Source: Clostridiales bacterium UBA6114
GTDB taxonomy: Bacteria > Bacillota > Clostridia > Oscillospirales > Butyricicoccaceae
NCBI GenBank assembly: GCA_002423435.1
Contig: DIWE01000036.1
Location: 263,684-327,683, forward strand
Length of the DNA stretch: 64,000 nucleotides
Direction: 5' to 3'
This document shows positions 33,435-41,748 of the stretch, one piece after another. The position numbers and the translations under genes were made by a program. Positions within the stretch are counted from its first letter, which is position 1; each line of letters starts with the position of its first letter. The notes under the pieces were generated by a model. It worked only from the letters and a program-made list of their open reading frames with translations. It was not told the DNA's origin and did not search any database.

Positions 33435-33531
33435 TGCGATCTTCCCCTCGGATAAAATAACAAAAAGGCAATGACACAAAAGCGTCATTGCCTTAAATTT
33501 ACATCATTTAATTTTGTTTAATACTGTTTAC

Positions 33532-33582
33532 AGCCTACCATATTATATCATTAAAGTCAAGAAAATACATTAAAATTTTAAT
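33532..33582 (-). promoter_or_regulatory. Promoter and palindromic operator of the peptide transporter operon
   Basis: On the minus strand, ATTAAAATTTTAAT (33569-33582, a perfect palindrome) precedes TTGACT (33555-33560), which is 17 bases from TAGGCT (33532-33537). The same arrangement recurs ahead of the M20 gene at 35085-35135. Confidence 0.6.
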
Positions 33583-33629
33583 GCAAAACTTGAATCAAGA
33601 AAATTTGACGTTAATTTTATGCAGTTTAA

Positions 33630-35039
33630 TCAGCGGTTTTCAAGCGGGCATTGATAAGGGTGCACATATGTTTTGCTGTGTTCCTCCCTGGCCCTTCTCA
33701 TAATTTCCGGCGTCTCGATCAGCGTTGTCCCAAACAGCGCAATCACCTTTCCGGCGTTCAGCATGGCCTTATGGCCGAGGACGGTGTTGGCCAAAGCGGT
33801 GCATTGCCATGTGTGCACCATATTGCCGATGGCAAGCGAGGCAAAGGATATGTACACGGTGGGAACAATATGAGCGACATCCCCTATGTCACAGGACGAG
33901 AAGTTATACCCTTTTCCCTTTTCATCAAATAAAATAACATCCGAATGCAGGGGCTTTTCCAAAATATCTTCTATTTGGTCATAATACTTTCTCAATTTCT
34001 CCGCCGCCTGCGTTTTTGATTCCTCGGACAGGGAATCATAGAATTCCTTGGCAAGGCTGTAATCTCCTGCTTCCCACGCGGGGGCGCCCATTTCCTGATA
34101 GCATTTCCCGATTTCCTGCGCCAAAACCTTATTCTGCGCATAATCCGAACAGCCGCTTGTATATACATATTCCATTTCCGTTTCCGTCATCAGGGCAGCT
34201 CCACGGGCTATTTTTTTAATGCGCTCCGCCAATTCCTTAACCTGTTCTATTTTGGGCGCCCGAATCAGATATTTCACCTTGCTGTAATTTTGTATCACGT
34301 TGGCGGCCTCGCCTCCCGCATCTGCATAAGCATAATGGATTCTGGCATCGGCAATAGCGTTTTCACGCATAAAGTTCACTCCGATACCCATGAGCTCCGC
34401 CGCGCTCAGGGCATTTCGCCCCATATGGGGCGACGCCCCCGCGTGTGCGGACACCCCTTTAAAGGTAAATTCCATTGCTACATTGGCGACCATGGGCAGA
34501 CTGGGTACGCTGTTGAACATGTTTGCATGGCTGTATATGGCAACGTCGAGCTCCCGATAGGCGCCGTTTTCTGCCAGTAGGGCCTTGCCCGAACCCGCTT
34601 CCTCAGCGGGGGACCCGATCACAATAACGGTGCCTTCTTTGTTATTAATCTCCAAATATTTTTTCAATGCGACGGCGGCGCCGAAGGCGGCCCCGGCGAT
34701 ATTACAATGTCCGCAGCCGTGACCGTTCTCATTGTCCCCGCACTTTTCCTGGCGGCAGACACCTGATTTCTGGCTCATATTCGGCAGGGCGTCATAATCC
34801 GCGATGATGCCGATGTGAGGCCTGCCGTGGCCATAAGCCGCCCGGAAAGCCGTTTTTAACCCCAGATACTCTTTTTCGCAGCGGAACCCTTCCTTTTCCA
34901 GGGACTGGCAGATAATATCCGAGGATTTTAATTCCTGAAAAGCGATCTCGGCATAATTCCATATCTTGTCGCAAATTTCTATTATTTGATCTTCTTTTTC
35001 CTTAAAAACGGTATTAATTAATTCCATATTCCTATCCAT
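33630..35039 (-). CDS. M20 family amidohydrolase (AbgB/aminoacylase-like)
   Basis: A 469-residue metallopeptidase-fold amidohydrolase resembling the aminobenzoyl-glutamate hydrolase B subunit group. Metal-binding segments include IIADYDALPNMSQKSG near residue 80, GHGCGHCNIAGAAFGAAVAL near 108, and the catalytic base in GSPAEEAGSGKALL near 143. The dimerisation lid begins near VSAHAGASPHMGRNALSA at 195. The stretch between ALPNMSQKSG and GHGCGH holds extra cysteines (CRQEKC), unusual for the family. It probably trims imported peptides or N-acyl amino acids, given the adjacent peptide transporter. It has its own promoter with a matching operator. Confidence 0.87.
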   Translation of the reverse strand: MDRNMELINTVFKEKEDQIIEICDKIWNYAEIAFQELKSSDIICQSLEKEGFRCEKEYLGLKTAFRAAYGHGRPHIGIIADYDALPNMSQKSGVCRQEKCGDNENGHGCGHCNIAGAAFGAAVALKKYLEINNKEGTVIVIGSPAEEAGSGKALLAENGAYRELDVAIYSHANMFNSVPSLPMVANVAMEFTFKGVSAHAGASPHMGRNALSAAELMGIGVNFMRENAIADARIHYAYADAGGEAANVIQNYSKVKYLIRAPKIEQVKELAERIKKIARGAALMTETEMEYVYTSGCSDYAQNKVLAQEIGKCYQEMGAPAWEAGDYSLAKEFYDSLSEESKTQAAEKLRKYYDQIEDILEKPLHSDVILFDEKGKGYNFSSCDIGDVAHIVPTVYISFASLAIGNMVHTWQCTALANTVLGHKAMLNAGKVIALFGTTLIETPEIMRRAREEHSKTYVHPYQCPLENR

Positions 35040-35084
35040 TAGACGCCCATCCCGATTGTTTTTCAGATAAAATACATCAATTGC

Positions 35085-35135
35085 AGACTAACACACCATA
35101 TCATTCGAAGTCAAGAAAGATGTTAAAATTTTGAC
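35085..35135 (-). promoter_or_regulatory. Promoter and operator of the M20 amidohydrolase gene
   Basis: On the minus strand, GTCAAAATTTTAAC (35122-35135, near-palindrome) precedes TTGACT (35109-35114) and TAGTCT (35085-35090) at an 18-base spacing. It is closely similar to the peptide-transporter promoter, including the AATGATAT spacer segment. Confidence 0.6.
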
Positions 35136-35246
35136 GCAGAATACATATCTCTAAAGTTTTGCGTTATTTTTTTGCAGTCTATTGCTGCCCTCCAATAAGA
35201 TCTGCTCAGTGTAAGGAGGAGCCTTCGAAATTCGAAAAGCCTGCCG

Positions 35247-35271
35247 GATAAACCGGCAGGCGGTGAAAATA
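35247..35271 (-). terminator. Rho-independent terminator of rodA
   Basis: GCCTGCCGG-TTTAT-CCGGCAGGC followed by TTTT on the minus strand, about 45 bases after the rodA stop. Confidence 0.8.
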
Positions 35272-35314
35272 TTCCCGGGATTTGTGAAGGGAGTTGCGGA
35301 CCCCTTCACTTTCT

Positions 35315-36448
35315 TTATAACCAGCTCGGCCGCGCGCGCATTCGGATGCCCGAGACGATGCCGAGCGCGGTGAAGGTCGTCGCAATCGAGGAGCCTCCGT
35401 AGCTGAAAAGCGGAAGGGTAAGCCCGATGACGGGGGTGAGGCCGACGCACATCCCGATGTTGACGAACGTCTGAAAAAGGAGCATGCCGCCGATGCCGAC
35501 GCAGACGAGGAAGGAAAAGTCCGAGCTCGACTTATAAGCGACATAAAAAATGCGCAGAATCAAAAGTGACAACAGAAGAATCACCAGCATGCAGCCCAAA
35601 AACCCGAATTCCTCGCCCGCGACCGAAAAAATAAAATCGGTGTGCTTGGTCGGAAGAATGCTGTACTGGGTCTGCCGCCCCTGCAGAAAACCGCGTCCCG
35701 TGAGCTGGCCGGCGCCGAGCGCGATCTGGCTTTGAAGAGCGTGATAGGCGGTGTCCGGGTCGAGCGAGGGGTTGAAGATGACGAGGATTCTCGTCTTTTG
35801 ATAGGACTTTAAGAAAAAATTCCAGACAACCGGCGTCGCGCAGAGCACGAGCGCGGTCCCAATCAGGATAAATCGCTTTGCAAGACCGGCCGCGTAAATC
35901 ATTACAACAAAAATAAAGACGTAGGCGAGCGTCATGCCGAGGTCGTCGGAAAATACATAGACAAAGGCGGCCGTGATAAGCGCGTGCGCGGAAAGCTGCA
36001 AAAGCGAAGACGGGCGGTTTAAATGATCCTTCAGAAGCGAGAGATGCTGGGAAAGCGTGAAAATAAAAAGGATCTTGCCGACCTCCGCCGGCTGGATGCC
36101 AATGAAGCCATTGAAGCGGATCCAGCTTTTATTGCCGACCGTATCGCCGCCGACTCCGAAAATGGCGAGGGAGGCTAGAAAAACCAGGTTTAACACAAAA
36201 AACAGCATCCAGAACCGTGAGAAAAGATCGATATCGACCAAAGATATGATTACAAAGGCACATAAACCGACAAGAATCGCCGCAAGCTGGACATAAACAA
36301 ACCGGTTGGTTTCGTAGCTCCTTGTCGCGCTGTAGATCAGAAGCATTCCGTATCCGGATGAAATAAGCGCCAGGGTCAGCAGATAGAGGTCGGCATGCCT
36401 TAAGTAAGCCTTCGCAGCGCCGAGCGCCTGAGAAAATATTTCGCGCAA
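35315..36448 (-). CDS. rodA: Rod shape-determining protein RodA (SEDS glycosyltransferase)
   Basis: A SEDS-family peptidoglycan polymerase working with a class B PBP in cell elongation. It has 377 residues and about ten helices. Landmarks: SSGYGMLLIYSATRSYETNR near residue 30, FIGIQPAEVGKILFI near 130, the SEDS motif ILPTKHTDFIFSVAGEEFGF near 275, and TPVIGLTLPLFSYGGSS near 335. RodA is favoured over FtsW by the LPTKHTDFIF form and the lack of a division-gene context. GGAGGGACATGC precedes the ATG. Confidence 0.93.
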   Translation of the reverse strand: MREIFSQALGAAKAYLRHADLYLLTLALISSGYGMLLIYSATRSYETNRFVYVQLAAILVGLCAFVIISLVDIDLFSRFWMLFFVLNLVFLASLAIFGVGGDTVGNKSWIRFNGFIGIQPAEVGKILFIFTLSQHLSLLKDHLNRPSSLLQLSAHALITAAFVYVFSDDLGMTLAYVFIFVVMIYAAGLAKRFILIGTALVLCATPVVWNFFLKSYQKTRILVIFNPSLDPDTAYHALQSQIALGAGQLTGRGFLQGRQTQYSILPTKHTDFIFSVAGEEFGFLGCMLVILLLSLLILRIFYVAYKSSSDFSFLVCVGIGGMLLFQTFVNIGMCVGLTPVIGLTLPLFSYGGSSIATTFTALGIVSGIRMRARPSWL

Positions 36449-36496
36449 AGCATGTCCCTCCTGAGAGCAATTTCTTATTGTGTGTAATTAATTTTT

Positions 36497-36636
36497 GTAT
36501 AATAGCCGCTTCGCGGTTATTATACCATAGCCGCAAAGCGGCTATGGTATAATTGTCCGTCTTCGACGGTTACCCGTCAGGGCGAGCCGAAGGGACATAA
36601 AGTCTCTGTATAATAACTGCGTTGCAGTTATTATAC
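36497..36636. repeat. Cluster of three near-perfect palindromes
   Basis: GTATAATAGCCGC-TTC-GCGGTTATTATAC (36497-36525), ATACCATAGCCGC-AAA-GCGGCTATGGTAT (36522-36550) and GTATAATAACTGC-GTT-GCAGTTATTATAC (36608-36636), each with 13-base-pair arms. The first and third are clearly related. Each contains TATAAT-like sequence on both strands. They lie between the divergent rodA and tsaE genes, and a further stem TGTCC / GGACA spans the spacer. Confidence 0.75.
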
Positions 36637-36687
36637 CACATATGAGGCAAAAGGCGATCAAAAAAAACTGTAAACAGGGATAAAACC

Positions 36688-36696
36688 GTGATACAA
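36688..36696 (+). promoter_or_regulatory. Extended -10 promoter for tsaE
   Basis: TGA-TACAAT fits the extended -10 pattern, 34 bases before the tsaE start. The -35 is weak (CTGTAA, 18 bases upstream). Confidence 0.45.
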
Positions 36697-36730
36697 TAAA
36701 ACCATTGTTTTAACGAAACACGGGGTGCGC

Positions 36731-37156
36731 ATGAGAATAACATCAAAGTCCGTACTTGAGACGGAGAAAGCGGGCGAAACGCTCGGAAAACGCTTAAAGG
36801 CAGGGGATGTCGTTGCGCTTTACGGTGCGCTTGGCGCCGGGAAAACGGCCTTTGTCCGCGGGGTTTGCCGCGCTCTTTCGGTAAAGGACCGCGTCACAAG
36901 CCCTACGTTTGCGATAGTTAACGAGTATAAAGGCGCCCTTTGCGTCCGCCATTTCGACATGTACCGGCTTCATTCGTCGGACGAGCTTTTTGATATCGGC
37001 TGGGAGGACTACTTAAGTCCTGACGGCGTAATTATCGTCGAGTGGAGCGAGATCGTCGAGGACGCCCTGCCGGACGAGCGTTATTACGTTCGGATTGAAA
37101 TTACGGGCGAAAACACGCGCGACATCACGGTCTCGGCAAAGGAGGGCTCCCATTGA
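36731..37156 (+). CDS. tsaE: tRNA threonylcarbamoyladenosine biosynthesis ATPase TsaE
   Basis: The ATPase partner of the TsaB–TsaD complex that installs t6A37 in ANN-decoding tRNAs. It has 141 residues with Walker A GALGAGKTAFVRG near residue 35, SPTFAIVNEY near 60 and HFDMYRLHSSDELFDIGWEDY near 80, all family-typical. ATG 36731 is used; a GTG six bases earlier is possible. Its stop overlaps the tsaB TTG start. Confidence 0.93.
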   Translation: MRITSKSVLETEKAGETLGKRLKAGDVVALYGALGAGKTAFVRGVCRALSVKDRVTSPTFAIVNEYKGALCVRHFDMYRLHSSDELFDIGWEDYLSPDGVIIVEWSEIVEDALPDERYYVRIEITGENTRDITVSAKEGSH

Positions 37157-37854
37157 AGATTCTCGCCGTTGAAACGACGGGCGCGCCGGCGTCGGTCGCC
37201 ATTTTGGACGACAATAAAGTAATCTCCCAATTCTTCCAGAACACCGGCTTTACCCACAGCCGCACTCTGCTGCCGATGGTGGATTCGGCGCTTTATAACG
37301 CGGGGCTTTCCATCCGGGACATGGACGTTTTCGCGTGCGCCGTCGGCCCCGGTTCCTTTACGGGGGTGCGCATCGGCGTCGCGACCATCAAGGGCTTTGC
37401 GTTTGCCGAGGATAAGCCGTGCGCCGCCGTATCGTCGCTCGAGGGGATGGCCTGGAACCTATTATATACGGATAAAATAATCTGTGCCGTGCTCGACGCG
37501 CGCGCGAAAAATGTGTATAACGCGCTGTTCAAGGTCGAAGACGGCCGCGTTTTAAGGCTTTGCCCCGACAGGGCCATATCCGTTGACGCGCTTTCGGAGG
37601 AGCTGCAGGCAAAGGACGAAAAATATATTTTAGTTGGAGACGGCGCTTTGCCATGTTATAATATTTTATCGGAAAAGGGACAAAGACCCGAGCTTCCGCC
37701 CGAGAATCTCCTGCTCCAGAATGCTTACGGCGTCGCGCGCTCGGCTTATCATCAGGCGCGGGAAGGGAAACTTGTCGATGCCTTCGACATTTCGCCGTCG
37801 TATTTAAGGCTCTGCCAGGCCGAGTGGGAACGAATGAAAAAAATTGGAGGCTGA
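37153..37854 (+). CDS. tsaB: tRNA threonylcarbamoyladenosine biosynthesis protein TsaB
   Basis: A 233-residue ASKHA-fold scaffold protein of the t6A complex. It begins MKILAVETTGAPASVAILDD and has TRTL-like HSRTLLPMVDSAL near residue 36 and the AVGPGSFTGVRIGVATIKG block near 65, which is diagnostic. The start codon is TTG with GGAGGG seven bases before it, sharing TTGA with the tsaE stop. tsaD is not in this window. The next gene, rpiB, starts five bases after the stop. Confidence 0.92.
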   Translation: MKILAVETTGAPASVAILDDNKVISQFFQNTGFTHSRTLLPMVDSALYNAGLSIRDMDVFACAVGPGSFTGVRIGVATIKGFAFAEDKPCAAVSSLEGMAWNLLYTDKIICAVLDARAKNVYNALFKVEDGRVLRLCPDRAISVDALSEELQAKDEKYILVGDGALPCYNILSEKGQRPELPPENLLLQNAYGVARSAYHQAREGKLVDAFDISPSYLRLCQAEWERMKKIGG

Positions 37855-37858
37855 CGAA

Positions 37859-38317
37859 ATGGCGGTTTATGCGATCGGCGCAGACCACGGCGGTTTTGCA
37901 CTCAAAGAAACAATTAAAAAGTATCTTGCGGGGAAGGGCTTTGAAATAACCGATTACGGCACGTTCGACACTGCATCGTGCAATTATCCCGATATCGCGG
38001 AAAAGCTTGCCGACGCAGTCGCCGGCGGCAGGCATCCTCTGGGAATCCTGGTCTGCGGAACCGGGATCGGCATGTCGATGGCGGCGAACAAGGTGCCGGG
38101 TATCCGCGCCGCGGCGGTTTCGGATTATTTCGGCGCGAAATATACAAGGCTTCACAACAACGCGAACATCCTCTGCCTCGGCGAGCGGGTCACCGGTCCG
38201 GGCGCCGCCTGCGAGATCGCGGAGCTTTTTTTGACCACGCCGTTCGAAGGCGGCCGGCATCAGACGAGGATCGATCTGATCGAGGCGATCGAGAAGCGGC
38301 ATTTTAATATAGTATAG
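37859..38317 (+). CDS. rpiB: Ribose-5-phosphate isomerase B
   Basis: Interconverts ribose-5-phosphate and ribulose-5-phosphate in the pentose phosphate pathway. The 152-residue RpiB/LacAB-fold protein has AIGADHGGFALKE at the N-terminus, the catalytic cysteine in LVCGTGIGMSMAANK near residue 66 and HNNANILCLGERV near 100. ATG 37859 has GGAGG eight bases upstream. It is probably co-transcribed with tsaE and tsaB. Confidence 0.95.
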   Translation: MAVYAIGADHGGFALKETIKKYLAGKGFEITDYGTFDTASCNYPDIAEKLADAVAGGRHPLGILVCGTGIGMSMAANKVPGIRAAAVSDYFGAKYTRLHNNANILCLGERVTGPGAACEIAELFLTTPFEGGRHQTRIDLIEAIEKRHFNIV

Positions 38318-38371
38318 ACACTATCTGGGTAATTTCTTTATAATTCATTCTATACAGGGGGCGTATCCGCA

Positions 38372-39001
38372 ATGAAACAGGTGCACTTAATGGACCATCC
38401 GCTGATCCAGCACAAGCTTTCAATCATCCGCGATAAAACGACGGGTGTCAAGGAGTTTCGCGAGGTGATCAGCGAAATCGCGATGCTGATGTGCTATGAG
38501 GCGACGCGCGACCTTCCGCTTAAGGAAGTCGAAATCGAAACGCCGATCGCATTTACGAAAACCAAGGTGATTTCCGGCAAAAAAATGGCGATCGTACCGA
38601 TTTTGCGCGCGGGGCTCGGCATGGTCGACGGCATTTTGAATCTTGTCCCGGCGGCGAAGGTCGGGCATATCGGGCTGTACAGGGACCCGGAGACCCTACA
38701 GCCGGTCGAATACTACTGCAAGTTCCCGAGCGACATCAGCGAGCGCGACGTCATCGTGCTTGACCCGATGCTTGCGACCGGCGGGTCGGCTTCGGCGGCC
38801 GTCCAGTTTATCAAAAATTACGGTGTAAGAAGCATCAAGCTGATGTGCATCATCGCGGCGCCCGAGGGGATCGACCGGGTGCAGGCGGATCACCCCGACG
38901 TTGAGATTTTCTGCGCGGCAAAGGACGAGCGCTTAAACGAGCACGGATACATCGTGCCCGGCCTCGGCGACGCGGGCGACCGTATTTTCGGCACGAAATA
39001 A
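38372..39001 (+). CDS. upp: Uracil phosphoribosyltransferase
   Basis: Salvages uracil to UMP using PRPP. It has 209 residues, the normal length. MDHPLIQHKLSIIRDK at the N-terminus, PILRAGLGMVDG near residue 75, the PRPP loop VLDPMLATGGSASAA near 128 and the uracil-site AKDERLNEHGYIVPGLGDAG at the C-terminus are all family signatures. An ATG with GGGGGCG upstream starts it, and a strong terminator follows. Confidence 0.97.
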   Translation: MKQVHLMDHPLIQHKLSIIRDKTTGVKEFREVISEIAMLMCYEATRDLPLKEVEIETPIAFTKTKVISGKKMAIVPILRAGLGMVDGILNLVPAAKVGHIGLYRDPETLQPVEYYCKFPSDISERDVIVLDPMLATGGSASAAVQFIKNYGVRSIKLMCIIAAPEGIDRVQADHPDVEIFCAAKDERLNEHGYIVPGLGDAGDRIFGTK

Positions 39002-39022
39002 GCCAAATACATTGAAACAGGG

Positions 39023-39050
39023 GCGGCAGAGCTTGCTCTGCCGCTTTTGG
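39023..39050 (+). terminator. Rho-independent terminator after upp
   Basis: GCGGCAGAGC-TT-GCTCTGCCGC followed by TTTT. Confidence 0.85.
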
Positions 39051-39162
39051 CAACCGGATTCTTAAACGATTGAACAGATCGACTCGTCCGGCATATCGTC
39101 GGTTCTTCAGGCAGACTTAGGTTTGCCGGGGGCGTCAAGGGGGAGATTTTACGGCGAAGCTT

Positions 39163-40911
39163 ATGATAAAAGACCGTCTGCTTTTTGACGGCGCGTTCGG
39201 AAGCTATTACTATGCGCTGACGGGAGACGAAGCGCCGTGCGAGCTTGCAAACGGAAATCGCCCCGAAATGGTGAGGGAAATCCATAAGCGCTATATCGAA
39301 TCGGGCGCGCAGGCAATCAAAACCAACACCTTCGCCGCAAACACCGCGGCGCTGAAATCGGATTTCGCGCTTGTCGCCGGGGTGCTTCAAAAAGGGTACG
39401 AGATCGCGCGGGAGGCGGCCGGGAACGCGGCTTTGGTTTTCGCGGACATCGGGCCGTTTCGCTTGGACGACGATGAAAAAACCGTTTCGGAATATCTAGC
39501 GATCGCCGACGTTTTTCTGAAACTGGGCGCTTATCATTTCCTGTTTGAGACCTTCCCCGAGTTTGAGCTCATGAGGCCGGTCTTGAGCCATATCAAAAAG
39601 AACCGTCCGGACGCCTTCCTTATTTTTTCCTTTGCCGCTTCCGAGGACGGCTATACACGCCGGGGAAACCATTACAAGCCGCTTTTAAGGGCGGCTATGG
39701 AAGACGAGAACGTCGACTCGGCCGGGCTAAACTGCATCAGCGGGCCGAGCCATATCTTAAAGCTCTTTCGCGATCTGCCCGAGCGCCCGGCGTGCGCGTC
39801 CGTCATGCCGAACGCGGGGTATCCCACGCTGTCCGGCGGCCGGATCCTGTATAACGACAACGCCGCTTATTTTGCCGAAAAGCTTTTGGAGATTGCGCAA
39901 AGCGGCGCTAAAATCCTGGGGGGCTGCTGCGGGACGACGCCCGCGCATATCGCCGAGGCGGCGAGGCTCCTGAATCTGCCGGCGGCACAGCGGGACGGGC
40001 CTCCACCCGCAAAGGAGAAAAAGGTGGCGGCGCCTTCGAAGAATATCTTCCGGGAGAAGCTGAAAGCCGGGGAAAAGGTAATCGCGGTCGAGCTTTCGCC
40101 GCCGCTTGATACGGACGTCCATACGCTGATCGAAAGGGCGAAGGCCGTAAGAAACGCGGGCGCCGACGTGATCACGCTGCCCGACTCGCCCCTTTCCCGC
40201 GCGCGGGCGGACAGCGTGATGTGCGCGTCCATCGTAAAGCGCGAGGCGAAGATCGATGTTTTGCCGCATCTTTCCTGCCGCGACCGGAATATGATCGGAA
40301 TAAAGTCGATCCTGCTCGCCGGAAGGATGGGGAATGTCGGCAATGTGCTGGCGCTTACGGGCGACCCGATGGTTTCCACCGGAGAATCGGGCGACCGCGG
40401 GGTATTCAGCCTCCATTCACAAAACCTGATTTCCTATATTGTAAACCTAAACGCGGATGTGTTCGGCGGAAACGGATATTTTATCGGCGGGGCCTTAAAC
40501 GTAAACGCCCCGAATTTCGAGGCCGAGCTTCGCCGCGCCTGCAATAAGGAGAAAAACGGGGCGGAATTTTTCATGACGCAGCCCGTCTTTTCGGAAAGGG
40601 CGAAGGAAAATCTGCACCGCGCGCATGAAACCCTGAAGGCGAAGATTTTAGCCGGGATCATGCCGGTTGCGGGCTATAAAAACGCGGTTTTCATCAATAA
40701 CGAGATCTCCGGCATCACGATACCGGAGGAGCTTGTGGAGTCGCTTCGGGACAAAACAAGGGAAGAGGCGGCGTCTGTTACCGTGCGGTACTGCAAAAAC
40801 CTGATCGAAGACATCAAGGGCTCCTGCGACGGCTATTACCTGATCACGCCGCTCGGCAGAATCGACCTGATCTGTGCCATCATCAACGCGATAAAGGAGA
40901 AGAAAGAATGA
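39163..40911 (+). CDS. Bifunctional homocysteine S-methyltransferase / methylenetetrahydrofolate reductase
   Basis: A 582-residue fusion like Bacillus YitJ. The N-terminal homocysteine-binding barrel (about 1-280) has GAFGSYYY near residue 10, IKTNTFAANTAAL near 47 and the zinc-binding pair in ILGGCCGTTPAHI near 250. A short linker leads to the MTHFR barrel (about 300-580) with AVELSPPLDTDVHTL, LSCRDRNMIGIKSILLAG and VLALTGDPM. It overlaps the next gene by four bases. Together they look like the non-cobalamin parts of a split methionine synthase/C1 branch. Confidence 0.9.
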   Translation: MIKDRLLFDGAFGSYYYALTGDEAPCELANGNRPEMVREIHKRYIESGAQAIKTNTFAANTAALKSDFALVAGVLQKGYEIAREAAGNAALVFADIGPFRLDDDEKTVSEYLAIADVFLKLGAYHFLFETFPEFELMRPVLSHIKKNRPDAFLIFSFAASEDGYTRRGNHYKPLLRAAMEDENVDSAGLNCISGPSHILKLFRDLPERPACASVMPNAGYPTLSGGRILYNDNAAYFAEKLLEIAQSGAKILGGCCGTTPAHIAEAARLLNLPAAQRDGPPPAKEKKVAAPSKNIFREKLKAGEKVIAVELSPPLDTDVHTLIERAKAVRNAGADVITLPDSPLSRARADSVMCASIVKREAKIDVLPHLSCRDRNMIGIKSILLAGRMGNVGNVLALTGDPMVSTGESGDRGVFSLHSQNLISYIVNLNADVFGGNGYFIGGALNVNAPNFEAELRRACNKEKNGAEFFMTQPVFSERAKENLHRAHETLKAKILAGIMPVAGYKNAVFINNEISGITIPEELVESLRDKTREEAASVTVRYCKNLIEDIKGSCDGYYLITPLGRIDLICAIINAIKEKKE

Positions 40912-41696
40912 TTGTTGCCGGTGAAAAATTTAACAGCTCGATCCCCAAAACCTTTGAAATCCTTCAAAAAAACGATACGGCACAGCTTGTCGCCCTTGCA
41001 AAAAAGCAGGAGCTTGCGGGCGCCCACTATCTCGATTTGAATGCCGCGATGTTCGGGGAGGAGGAGCTTTCAAAGCTCGAAGCATTGATCGGGCTTGTGC
41101 AGGAGAGCACATCCTGCGGCATCATGATCGACTCCCCGTCGCCCGACGTCGTAAAGGAGGCTATCAAGCGGGTGAAAGACCGTCCGGTCATCATCAATTC
41201 GGTGACGCTAACGGAGCGGCTCTACGAGCTTGTGCCGGTCGCAAGGGAATACGGCGCGGGCATCGTGGCGCTGCCGATCGGGGAGGACGGAATGCCGGAG
41301 GATGCGGAAAAGCGCGTTGAAAACGCAAAAGAGCTGATACGAATCCTTTCGGAAAACGGAATCGGCCATCAAGGGATTTTTATCGACATCCTTGCCGAGA
41401 CGCTTGCCGTCAACCAAAAAAGCGCCTTTTACGCCATAGAGGCGGTCGCGCGGTTAAAGGCACTGTATCCGGAGGTTCATACGATTTGCGGGCTGTCGAA
41501 TATTTCCTTCGGGCTTCCGAAGAGGACAAACATAAACGCGGCCTTCCTGACCGCCGCCGTTTTCGCGGGGCTTGACAGCGCGATCATGGACATCACAAAC
41601 GACGCGATGAAGGCCGCTTTGTTCGCGGCGCTCGCGGTGGCGGGCAAGGACGAGTACTGCATGGAGTATATGAACGCCGTTTCGGATATCGGTTAA
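40908..41696 (+). CDS. Methyltetrahydrofolate-binding (pterin-binding) methyltransferase
   Basis: A 262-residue TIM-barrel protein of the dihydropteroate-synthase-like family, related to the methyltetrahydrofolate domain of MetH and to AcsE. Family segments: AGEKFNSSIPKT at the N-terminus, AHYLDLNAAMFGEEELSKLE near 40, IMIDSPSPDVVKEAI near 70 and ICGLSNISFGLPKRTNIN near 190. It transfers a methyl group from methyl-THF to a corrinoid protein in related systems; no corrinoid-binding domain is encoded next to it. It is translationally coupled to the upstream fusion gene. Confidence 0.88.
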   Translation: MIVAGEKFNSSIPKTFEILQKNDTAQLVALAKKQELAGAHYLDLNAAMFGEEELSKLEALIGLVQESTSCGIMIDSPSPDVVKEAIKRVKDRPVIINSVTLTERLYELVPVAREYGAGIVALPIGEDGMPEDAEKRVENAKELIRILSENGIGHQGIFIDILAETLAVNQKSAFYAIEAVARLKALYPEVHTICGLSNISFGLPKRTNINAAFLTAAVFAGLDSAIMDITNDAMKAALFAALAVAGKDEYCMEYMNAVSDIG

Positions 41697-41703
41697 TTAG
41701 TAT

Positions 41704-41738
41704 AAAAAAGCTGCCCAATCAATTGGACAGCTTTTTTT
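41704..41738. terminator. Bidirectional terminator between the methyltransferase and carboxypeptidase genes
   Basis: AAAAAAGCTG-CCCAATCAATTGGA-CAGCTTTTTT has A and T tracts on both flanks, serving the two convergent genes. Confidence 0.88.
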
Positions 41739-41748
41739 ATACCTTTGC

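Noticed and set aside
39002..39162. SAM riboswitch or T-box ahead of the methionine/folate genes
   Set aside because: No SAM-I core or T-box (AGGGTGGNACCGCG) is present; only the upp terminator was seen.
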